In this document: positions 56,301 through 64,000 of the stretch, piece by piece
Numbering within the stretch: position 1 is the stretch's first letter
Layout: every line of letters begins with the position of its first letter
Assembly: GCF_026914185.1 (NCBI RefSeq)
Contig: NC_070559.1
Coordinates: forward strand, 2,294,001 to 2,358,000
Direction: 5' to 3'
Source: Puccinia triticina
Taxonomy: Eukaryota; Basidiomycota; Pucciniomycetes; Pucciniales; Pucciniaceae
Length of the DNA stretch: 64,000 nt
Made by a program: the position numbers and the translations under genes
Notes under the pieces: generated by a model
What the model was told of the DNA's origin: nothing
Database searches by the model: none
The model's input: only the letters and a program-made list of their open reading frames with translations

Positions 56301-57743
56301 ATCACAATACTGTTGCGCATCAAGAATATCACTCGTAGCTTTCACACCAATCTTCTCCAGGATGATCTTCAAATACTGATCAGACGGGTGCCCCAGAAGA
56401 ACGTGCCAGTCTTGTCGCTGCGGAGGTTGGCTTGATTTTGGTTGAATGGCGTTGACGGAGACGGTTTCACTGGATCCGATGTATAGCCGACCTCGACGTT
56501 TGAAAGATTTGACAACTGTATTTCCACGCTTTAAGAGAAATAGTCCTTCCTCGTGTACCACACGTAGTCCATGATCTTCGGCTTGAGAGCAAGATAACAC
56601 ATTTACACTCGCTCCTGGGACGAATAGCACCGGAGATATGTTCATGTCACCTAATCTGAGAGTACCCGAGTGTGTAGCGAAGAGAGGGGATGAGAAAGTA
56701 GCTATCTTCTTGTGTGGAATCTCTTTAACATCCAACAGCATCAATAGGTTGCATACAGCCGATCCCGTAGCTCCGGTGTCAAAAATCAGTTCTGTGTCTC
56801 TGACGGCTCCAGAAGTCATAATCGTCTCAGGATCAATGTCGATGTGAAACCAGGATTTGCCTGCATCGTAGTTATCGGACTGCGAGGTAGACCCTTGTTG
56901 GTGTTGGTCATCCATGATGCGTACAGAAGTATTTGTGGAGATTTGACTTGCTGCAAGAGCTTTCTCTAGGTACGCCAGTTGTTGCTCCATCAATGATCCC
57001 TGATTGGCATGAGTGTGAAATGTAGGAGCCACTCCGCGAAAACCTCCGCGCCCTCGTGAGCCACCACGTCCGCCTCTGGACGATCCAGAATTAGATGATT
57101 GCCCTTTCCCTTTAGATCCGGCAGTCAAGACACTTTCTTTGTCACCTCCACGACGGATATGTTCCATACCAATACGTTCCGACACTGTTGGTAAGTCGAA
57201 AGGTTTGACATCGTACAGATTTTGAACCAGAGCGGATAGCTTCTCGTCCTGTTTGATGCTTCTGAGGAAAAATGCAGCTGAGAGTCCGGAAGATATCTGC
57301 ATGAATTCCTTGTTTGATTCGGTGAGAACCAAGAGTTCCGTGTTGAGTGTCTTGAAGGCGGCAATGTGAGATTGCAGAGAGGAAGACGGGTCGTATTCGA
57401 GGGACAAGAGTTCAAAGAGCTTTTTGCAGATGAAAACTATTGAGTCCTTTCCACATGCTCGTGCTAGTGCGTTCCAAGCGTCAAGGAAGGTGGAGTGAGT
57501 GCGGATTTCAGGGTTTAGCTCTTCAGAGACCGTGCTCAGGAGGAGAGATATGCCGGCCGAGTTTTTCTTTTTGTATTTCTTTGGCACGGGTTTCTTGTAG
57601 AACTTAGTATCAAAGAGATCGTCATCGCCACGTCCATTTAGGTATTGCTCCAGATGATAGCACCACGCCGCGTAGTTTGTGCGACTGAGTTTTTTGATGC
57701 GTATTTTGCTTGGAGAAATCGAATCATCGGAGTCGGACGACAT
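53400..57743 (-). pseudogene. Copia-3 gag-pol polyprotein, one TGA
   Basis: ATG at 57743, natural stop at 53400, about 1,447 codons in one frame. gag to about residue 230, ending in an RGG-rich stretch (SRGGRGGSRGRGGFRG) instead of a CCHC knuckle; protease FDTGATGSAV (about residue 330); integrase HVLLGHP...CDVC finger and D-D-E in HFDTME, HSDHGSEF and VAERFNQ; Ser/Pro-rich linker; reverse transcriptase DVETAFLYGEI, KSLYGTKQAPRCW and HVDDGLLVG; RNase H STTEAEFILI and DNSGANCI. The only defect is TGA at 56120-56118 inside integrase (IHVV*SKTE), where CGA is the simplest ancestor. Expression would need suppression or a sibling copy. Confidence 0.93.
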
Positions 57744-57805
57744 CGTATAGCCTGTACCTGTTTTCTATCTCTGGTGGTTATGCAATTATTTAACTCTTGC
57801 TACCA

Positions 57806-58359
57806 TGTAGTTCAGAGAGATCTTTTGTTTTTAATTGCAAACTCTTAAAAACCAGTAGTAGTAAAACTAACAAAAAAATAATAGTTAATATCAAACAATA
57901 AGAAGGTGAGAACAGTGATTGATTTTACCTATTGACTTGAGTTTTATTAGTTAAACAGGCTGTTGATGATGGCGGTGAATGAAGAGAGTATGTAGAAACT
58001 AAAGAATAGTAGAAACATTAATATGATAGAGAACATGAGATAGAAAAACAACATCAAGTGATCAAGTACCTCTCCTCCCCCTGATCAATTATCCTCTGAT
58101 GTCTTGCGGATTTCGCCTGAGTTTCGTCTAGTTGCACTGATAATGGTATAGCCGGATGAGTGTTGAGTTACAAGGGCTTGGTGATGATGACTTTACCTTG
58201 ACTAGCGACGGGCGAGATTCAGTTGGTCGGATGAGAGGTGTTCTTGATGGTTCCGGATGAGTACGCTCAGAGATCTTGAGTTCGGGGATTGTAGGATCTT
58301 GAATTCGAGAATTTGAAATTACTAGAACATGTGACATGTGGTGGACATTTCATCCAACA
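57806..58359 (-). repeat. Copia-3 5' LTR
   Basis: 554 bp; identical to the 3' LTR but for seven substitutions and one A indel. Five substitutions are CpG against TpG or CpA. Confidence 0.95.
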
Positions 58360-58465
58360 CAACCCCATAGTGGCCGCTCAAAACTTCGAATATAAAATGT
58401 CAAGTGAGCACGTTATTAGGCACTCACACCTGCGCTATGCCTTGTGAGATACTGATGATGAGAAT

Positions 58466-58666
58466 GGATGACTTCCCGTCATCATTTAGAGAGCTCTATA
58501 TGCCTCTCTAAATCCTAAATTAAGATACCTATCAAAAACTCAACCAGTGCACATGGAAGTAATGAACTGTAGGGCTAGGAAAACATTTCCCTTTTTGTCA
58601 AAAATGAGGAATTTGGGTGTATAAATTGAGATCTGGGAGGCTCCCAGACTCGACGGGAAGTCCTCC
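58466..58666. mobile_element. 201-bp MITE, GGAGGACTTCCCGTC termini, copy B
   Basis: Starts GGATGACTTCCCGTC and ends GACGGGAAGTCCTCC; AAT at 58463-58465 and 58667-58669. Inverse orientation relative to the copy at 20989. Directly abuts the chitin synthase fragment. Confidence 0.8.
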
Positions 58667-58689
58667 AATGTTGGTTGGTCTTCTAGACA

Positions 58690-59120
58690 TCTTGGATAAA
58701 CCAACGGAATCCGTATTTGCCTATATATCTGTTCTACCCGGCGCATTCTCAGCCTATCAATACATTGCACTCAAGAACGATGAGATCGGGCGAGGACCGC
58801 TAGCGTCGTACTTCAAGGGCAAAACGCTTGCCGGTCGGGATGCGGATGTGTTTACGTCAAACATGTATCTGGCCGACAACCGGATCCTGTGCTGAGAGCT
58901 GGTGGCCAAACGCGGGCACAACTGGGTGCTCAAGTACGTCAAGAGCGCCTGGGGCGAGACCAATGTGCCCAACGAGGTCCCAGAATTCATCAGTCAGCGC
59001 CGTCATTGGCTCAACGGAAGCTTCTTCGCCGCTATTTATTCCTTGGCACATATAGGCCAGATGTCTCGCACCAAACAGTCCCGAAAGAAAGCTCTTGCAC
59101 TCTACTTTGAAGGACTCTAG
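58690..59120 (+). pseudogene. Chitin synthase gene fragment with TGA
   Basis: Chitin synthases make cell-wall chitin at the plasma membrane. [47 protein letters not shown], an in-frame TGA (58893-58895), then [27 protein letters not shown] (with the QRRxW catalytic motif, here QRRHW) and YFEGL before a TAG. This is about 140 of the family's roughly 900 residues, including part of the glycosyltransferase core. N-terminal GT motifs and the membrane segments are missing. A transposed fragment. Confidence 0.85.
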
Positions 59121-59639
59121 AACTTTTTAAATCTTTTATTTGCTTGGTTTGGATTGGCAAACTACGTGAGCATGATCTCTCCCCCCCTCTCGGCTTTTCT
59201 CAGTTATTCCAGCGTGAGCTAACATACTGCTGTCCTACATCAGTACATTTTTTTTGCACTACTATCATCCTCACTCGAAGACCCATCTCTGAAAATGCCC
59301 AAGGCGATCACAATTATCAATACTTTATTACACGTAAGATTACTTGCTCGCTTTAGTCGCATACGAGAGTAAGATGATTAACATGTGTAGAATGCTATTG
59401 CTTACTATCTCTATACTGGAACTTTGATAGGGTGCTTATTATAATTTTGCTATCCATGGGAAACCGGCCACAAGGGTCAGTGAGGTGACTTTCAGTTACC
59501 AGCCTGAAAACAAATAGTTGACTTTCATTCTATCCTTCCCAGGGCCAAGTGGAAATATATTTCTGCTATGATCATTTTTGGATTCCTTGCACTCTACATG
59601 TTGGTCGCGTGTGTGTTGATAATGAACCTGAAAACTTGG
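59121..59639. other. Spacer between gene fragments
   Basis: No gene; intron-like AT-rich DNA with no assignable repeat. Confidence 0.25.
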
Positions 59640-59961
59640 CCGAAATTGGTCAAAAAGAACCGGTCGGACAAGGAGAAACTACATATTCCGAGAAGGAGCA
59701 GAACCACCAGGAAGCAATATACAATCTGATCCGGACGGAGGTGGTCTTTGTCGAGATCTACTAGATCTTCTCGTAGGTGTTTTACCGTGAGCTTGAGCTG
59801 CTGATTAGCGTGCGAAGGGTGCCGATCATCTTTGAAAACATTGAGGAGATTTTGCTTTTCCGGAAGCCGTTTGTGAGCGCGCTGGAGGGCCGCCAGGCCC
59901 AGACGGCCGGCGCTCAGTCACTCCCTCGCCAACTTGAGACTCCAAATCCATTCCGCGCGTG
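59640..59961 (+). pseudogene. Rho GEF (DH domain) gene fragment
   Basis: Rho GEFs of the Rom2/Rgf type activate Rho1 in the cell-wall integrity pathway. Reads YSEKEQNHQEAIYNLIRTEV, then, after two in-frame stops near 59762-59775, VFYRELELLI and RVPIIFENIEEILLFRKPFV, SALEGRQAQ. The SEKExxRQEAIxELIRTE..FVxD and the F-NIxEIL-F-x-FL-ALExRQ blocks are the start of the DH domain in this family. Coding is broken, and the rest of the DH, PH and CNH domains is absent nearby. Confidence 0.65.
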
Positions 59962-61670
59962 AGGTACTATCTTCTAGTACTCGTGTCGAAGAGGTAAGAA
60001 TAAAAACAACTTAAAAATTTTGTTGTAATTCTCTTTTAGTTTCAAACTCTCTTCTAGAGTGAATAGGAAATGAAACGTTTAAATTTTCCTTCTCAGTTCA
60101 CTCGAGTCTAGGGAAGAAATTGAAGCCCCGTTGTTTTTGGGTTCAATTCAGGCTAGAAGTGTACGGTGCATCTCTTAGTTCTGTTCGTGAATCTAAACCA
60201 AGGAGGGTAAGCAAGGCAAAACACCCAAAACCCTCTGAGGTTTTCTAAATTGAATACCCTCCCCGCCTCCAAAAAAGAAAAACTTGGGCGGGTGGGATGG
60301 TTTTTTTTTTTAAATTAAAAAGATGTTTTTATGTCCGCTTGATGTGTCGGAGATAAAAACAAAGATAGTCGTGTAAAAGGACTGGAGTGGAGGGTGATGG
60401 AGGGGAAACTTGTCTGACCGAAGTCTGCTCCATATACCTCTCACTCGTCCCAGTGCTCTAGCAACCGCACGGGCCTGTCACTATGTTTGGTCCCTTGGTT
60501 TGCTATCAACCAGTCCGTTTACTCTAACGCTCATGGACTTAAGTACTCTCCTGCGTACCTGGATCGCGTACTCTCAAACTCCGTCTTTGACCCGCTCAAT
60601 GGTCTCAAAGTTAAGGGCCTCGACTTCAAGCATTAATTGCTCCAGCCTATGTAGAGGAGAATTGCACACTACCCGCTGCTGATTGACCAGTTAAGCAATG
60701 CCTTACTCTTCCATCCGCCTCCTCACCATCTAATACTCAGAGGAATCCCTTTCTCCTTGTGTCTATCCAGGTCACGAAATGGATGGATGAAGGATTGTCA
60801 GAATACAATTGTCTGGCTCTGACTATTCCCCTCTGCCGTTCCTCAATAGGTCCTCCATCAGACTCATCACATAGCCCCCCCTTCCTCCCTCCAAAAAACA
60901 ACACCATCTTGTGCCAAATGCTATACACAGCTGGTGTTTTGTATACTCTCTGCATCCCTACCCTCATATTTATTTTTATGTGTTTTTTTTCTCTGTTACT
61001 TTGCTGGTTGTATCTCCCTTTGGTGGATCATGGCGCCCGCACAAAGGTAGATTCCTCTTGTTTTATCTCTGAGCAGAAGTAACAAACACATATTAGGCTG
61101 CCACAAGCCCTCCATTCCTAAAATTTCATTATGGATCTAACCATATTGACGCTGCTACTGATCAAATTTTGAATGCTGCACTGCAGCACAAGACTGAGTA
61201 CCCACAAAAAGCCTTGTATCTGCACAAGACTGTGAATGAATATGATTAATAAAATGGTGTTGGAAGCAATCTGTTGAATGTGATAAATCCATGCAGTTAG
61301 TTGAAGAAAATATTTGACAGGTTAAGTCTACCTTAAAGTTAGGGTTCTTCAAAGTTTTGACATACCAGCACATTTCAAAAAAAAAAGATCTTCTTTCCAG
61401 CAACTGTAAACTATTTGCTTATTTAATCTGTTTACTTTCCTGAAGAGAAAGTGATTACATTAGGATTATGCCACAATGTGAGAAGTTTATACGTTTTCAA
61501 CTTTGAGAATCCAAAGTGACAACACCAACACATTCAGATTAATTCATTTTCCATGAATTTTTTGTTTGACAGATCAGGATTAGAAATTGAGTTGTTTCAA
61601 ACAACAACATACAATAATTTATCTAGCTAAAATAAAAATCAAACTGTGAAAGCATGCTCTGGGGGGTTGC
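59962..61670. other. Mostly non-coding, upstream of a Helitron end
   Basis: Apart from the possible DH piece there is no supported gene. Presumably the distal cargo of the Helitron ending at 61696. Confidence 0.25.
60537..60690 (+). pseudogene. Possible further DH-domain piece
   Basis: A broken frame reads SNSVFDPLNGLKVKGLDFK, then stop, LLQPM, stop, RIAHYPLLIDQL. The RIxxYPLLI pattern resembles the conserved end of DH domains. Short and degenerate; could be chance. Confidence 0.2.
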
Positions 61671-61672
61671 AG

Positions 61673-61696
61673 AGGCGCAGCCGCCTTGGACTCTAG
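61673..61696 (+). mobile_element. Helitron-type 3' terminus 4
   Basis: GAGGC-GCA-GCCGCC (hairpin with one mismatch), TTGGACT and CTAG (61693-61696) followed by T. It keeps the GCAGCCGCC and ACTCTAG words of terminus 1. The gene fragments at 58.7-60.7 kb lie on its element side. Confidence 0.55.
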
Positions 61697-61849
61697 TCCT
61701 GACTAAATCAAACAAAAAACTCTTAAAATTTGAAAAACTCACTTTAATTTTTTTTCTACATATCCTACTAACGCTAAAATTCTTCCAAAATTATCCAAAA
61801 TTGCTCTTATATTGATAAATTTCCTAACTGAACCCTTGAAAAAAAAAAC

Positions 61850-62323
61850 ATGTCTTGTGTACTCGTGAAAGTGCAGAATTGCAACTCTTCCGCACCACTA
61901 TTTATCCCTTCGTCGGACTTATCCTCCCCAGAACCCTCTATATCTTTGGATCAAGAAGAGATAGTGAAAAACGGAGTGTGCTCAAAAGATTCTCCTCCTT
62001 TTGAACTACAATTACCGCAACTGACAGTAAAAAAAATTGTGACGGCGCAGACTAGCGCAGACGAAGAAAACTACGACAACAGAGTAGTAGCAGATCCGTG
62101 TAACAGCAACTTGATTAGTAGCACCTTGTGGACCCCTATTGCTACCGCAAAAGCGCCAAAAACTCGCCGAAAGAAGACTATAGCTCCTGTTAATATAGCC
62201 GAGTGGACCTCTAATTCCACAGCGAAGTCAAGCGCAAAAGAAATCAAGAAAAAATCATCTTCTACTACAAGGAAAAGCAAAAGAATTTCTGCTAAATCTA
62301 AACCTTTAGGTATTCAACATTGA
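61850..62323 (+). CDS. Unknown basic protein, 157 aa
   Basis: ATG in an A-rich context (AAAAAAAACATG), preceded by a 150-bp AT-rich leader. The first 100 residues are acidic and Ser-rich; the last 60 are very basic (TRRKK, KEIKKKSSS, TRKSKRISAKSK), a likely nucleic-acid-binding or nuclear-targeting tail. Not recognised. It ends 59 bp before the next ATG, so it and the following ORFs may form one transcription unit. Confidence 0.4.
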   Translation: MSCVLVKVQNCNSSAPLFIPSSDLSSPEPSISLDQEEIVKNGVCSKDSPPFELQLPQLTVKKIVTAQTSADEENYDNRVVADPCNSNLISSTLWTPIATAKAPKTRRKKTIAPVNIAEWTSNSTAKSSAKEIKKKSSSTTRKSKRISAKSKPLGIQH

Positions 62324-62382
62324 ATAATTCTTAATCCTCCCACTTTCCCGAGTGATTATCCTCCTTCTTACAAATAATCACT

Positions 62383-63731
62383 ATGCCTCCCCACCTTAGA
62401 AATGGCAGAGACCTCTCAGAAGAATTGCGCCACCGCTACCGCCTCAGCCCAGCCGCAGAAGAACGGCTTCGAAGAGCTAGAATCAACCTTGCCGCCTCTG
62501 CAGGAGGATTTCTTCAAGCTCCCGGAGGAGGAACCACTTCCCCCAGACACAGGGATCCCCCCGGCGCTATACCAGCCGAGAGAGACGTCCATAGCCCTAG
62601 CGTCGAGCAGATCCACGCCAGTTCCACGGCCTATAGACAGGGAACACATAGATCTTACGGTGAACCTTCCTCCGACGAGTCAACCGCTCTCCCAGCCTAC
62701 CAACCCCGAGGGTATGAGACCCACGGCGCCGCCCAACCTAGCCCTCCTTCCGTACACTCAGAGCCCTCGACGAGAGGCGTCCTCAGGGCCTATGGATCTT
62801 ATCCTGGAAAAGGAGGAGCTATCCAGCCTCATCAGTATGTTCAACGAGCAATTCGACCTATTTGTCCGCGCCAGGGAGGCGCAGAACCCATTAACTATGA
62901 GGCGCCTCCTCTCCCAAGCCTCTCTGACACAGGAAATGATAATAGAACTGGTTGGAAGGAACGACGGTATCCGTCTTTGTCAAGAATGGATACCCAGGGA
63001 CGAGCTACACAACTTAGAAGCTTCCCTAATGACTCAGAACAGCGGCCAAGGGCCGCGAAACTTGACGGCGCAGATGATCCGACCTCCTTCGCAGATAGCA
63101 ATGGTGCCGCACGCCAGTCAACAACCCATTCTAGCAATGCCGACGCCAAAACCCACGGGCTCTCAACTACGAGCTATGGCGCAGGACTTCCAGGGTCCTA
63201 TCCCCTCCAATCAGCCTCAGTTTCAGCCACAGCCACAACAGCCGCGCCTAGAGAGCCAGAATTACCAAGGACCTCCAATGGCGCCACCGCCACCGCCGCA
63301 GACGCTCCAAGTGAGGCCGCCACCAGCTTCTATACCGCGAGAGGTGGTTCAGTTATTCCGCCCCAGCCCGCATCTTCAAACTGGCGGGTACAATCCACAC
63401 CCTTATCCTCACATGCCGCAAGGATTCGCAGACCACAACCCCCCCCCCCCCCATCCTCAAAACAACTGGAGAGCATCAGAGAGGAACTGGAGACGCCCAC
63501 GGGACAACACTCAGAGGGTTCTAGAAATAGTAGAATACCTAATGAGAGCCACACAAGGAGTGAGGAGAGGCTATGGACGTGGGAGAGCCAGGGGGAGAGG
63601 CCCTTATTAGATGAATCTTTGCGAAAAAGTTCCTTAAGTAGTGATTCCCCATTAGGCCTTAGTTTAGATATTGACAATCTCTCTGATCCTTCAAATAGAG
63701 AATTTTTCCTCAATAATCTCAACACTGAAAT
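62383..63731 (+). CDS. Long ORF overlapping 62402-63610 in another frame
   Basis: Begins MPPHLRNGRDLSEELRHRY (A at -3 of the ATG) and stays open for 495 codons to 63870, the last 46 lying in the LTR-B copy. Ser/Pro/Arg/Ala-rich after an amphipathic start. It is +1 relative to the shorter ORF (start offset 19 nt). Either of the two frames could be the shadow of the other; this one has the more biased composition. Confidence 0.3.
62402..63610 (+). CDS. Unknown gag-like protein, 402 aa, with RG-rich C-terminus
   Basis: ATG with G at -3 and +4 (MAETSQKN..). A helical, globular-looking part at about residues 125-205 (KEELSSLISMFNEQFDLFVR, MRRLLSQASLTQEMIIELVG) is followed by a Pro/Gln-rich stretch and RRGYGRGRARGRGPY at the end. 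This order, acidic/globular then Pro-rich then RG-rich, resembles retroelement gag or other RNA-binding proteins. No CCHC knuckle, no pol follows: LTR-B begins 120 bp downstream. Family not recognised. Confidence 0.45.
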   Translation: MAETSQKNCATATASAQPQKNGFEELESTLPPLQEDFFKLPEEEPLPPDTGIPPALYQPRETSIALASSRSTPVPRPIDREHIDLTVNLPPTSQPLSQPTNPEGMRPTAPPNLALLPYTQSPRREASSGPMDLILEKEELSSLISMFNEQFDLFVRAREAQNPLTMRRLLSQASLTQEMIIELVGRNDGIRLCQEWIPRDELHNLEASLMTQNSGQGPRNLTAQMIRPPSQIAMVPHASQQPILAMPTPKPTGSQLRAMAQDFQGPIPSNQPQFQPQPQQPRLESQNYQGPPMAPPPPPQTLQVRPPPASIPREVVQLFRPSPHLQTGGYNPHPYPHMPQGFADHNPPPPHPQNNWRASERNWRRPRDNTQRVLEIVEYLMRATQGVRRGYGRGRARGRGPY

Positions 63732-64000
63732 TGTCAGCCTTAGAGTCAACACAGCTGACCTAATGTCTGCCTCTTTTCTACTTATTACATATGAAATTAC
63801 ATCATATCTTTTCCATCTTAAGAGATATCATTGTTTTGACTTCATATTCTGTTTCCTAATGCAATTTTAACCCTAGTTACAACTTACCAATTCTTTGTAA
63901 CTATACTCCTTCCCTGAGTTATTGAGTTGTGGCGCCCATGCGCAGTTGTGACGTGTCAGCGCTAACAGGCGCACCAAACCACATGTACATGTGTAATTAC
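63732..64000 (+). mobile_element. LTR-B copy, cut by window end
   Basis: TGTCAGCCTTAGAGTCAACA, then the TAACCCTAGTTACAACTTAC and ACCACATGTACATGTG segments shared with 50813-51740 (and more distantly 22758). Same orientation as the copy at 50813. It truncates the long ORF from 62383. Confidence 0.8.

Larger units (their letters stand above)
52841..58359 (-). mobile_element. Copia-3 LTR retrotransposon, nearly intact
   Basis: LTRs 52841-53393 (3') and 57806-58359 (5'), 553 and 554 bp, with target duplication CAACC at 52836-52840 and 58360-58364. Primer-binding site TGGTAGCAAGAG (57805-57794) begins as the complement of initiator-Met tRNA. Polypurine tract AGGGGGAG at 53394-53401. The LTRs differ by seven substitutions and one indel. 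Confidence 0.97.

Overview
The window reads as nuclear DNA of a filamentous basidiomycete, most probably a rust fungus (Pucciniales). The evidence is short (about 65-100 bp) GT-AG introns, a fungal VPS9-family gene, fungal chitin synthase, 5-oxoprolinase and PKA-regulatory-subunit fragments, and a very dense, nested load of Ty1/copia, hAT, Helitron and MITE-type elements. The taxon is inference; no marker was compared with a database.

Layout. 1-1639 (-): 5' part of a five-exon-plus VPS9-type Rab5 GEF gene cut by the window edge. 2284-2940 (-): unknown protein with four W-centred repeats. 2954-5271: a fold-back element made of palindromic repeats, with one TIR element in its left arm and a Harbinger-like MITE in its centre. 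6.1-7.3 kb: AGCGC-rich DNA and a 173-178 bp tandem repeat. 8.1-8.9 kb: MITE with TAA target duplication. 11.88-16.58 kb: complete hAT element (8-bp target duplication, spliced transposase with one nonsense codon) inserted into an open reading frame. 18-21 kb: MITEs and a 5-oxoprolinase gene fragment. 21.87-29.05 kb: three-layer nest of a TA-flanked MITE, inside it Copia-1 (identical-length LTRs, TSD TACAC), and inside its second gag codon a solo LTR of another family (here LTR-B). 29.57-30.17 kb (-): spliced RING-type gene. 31-38.6 kb: MITEs, a PKA-R fragment cut by a solo LTR-B, duplicated stem-loops and a Helitron helicase remnant ending at a Helitron 3' terminus. 39-40.4 kb (-): broken SH3-domain gene. 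40.4-41.6 kb: second fold-back copy. 41.9-48.3 kb: Copia-2 (six in-frame TGA), carrying a Harbinger-like MITE in gag and a MULE-like element in its LTR. 48.6-49.3 kb: another palindromic minisatellite. 50.8-51.7 kb: LTR-B. 52.84-58.36 kb (-): almost intact Copia-3 (TSD CAACC, one TGA). 58.5-61.7 kb: MITE, chitin synthase and RhoGEF gene fragments upstream of another Helitron 3' end. 61.85-63.73 kb: three unidentified ORFs, two of them overlapping in different frames for 1.2 kb, cut by LTR-B that runs off the window.

How it fits together. Few ordinary genes are visible (VPS9-type GEF, RING gene, possibly the W-repeat and SH3 genes). Most of the rest is mobile DNA whose order of insertion can be read from target duplications and empty sites. 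Nearly all nonsense codons in the element proteins are TGA at positions where CGA is expected, and two thirds of LTR-LTR substitutions are CpG transitions, so decay by CpG methylation and deamination is the simplest unifying explanation. Fragments of conserved genes that retain splice signals, lying upstream of Helitron-type termini, point to gene capture.
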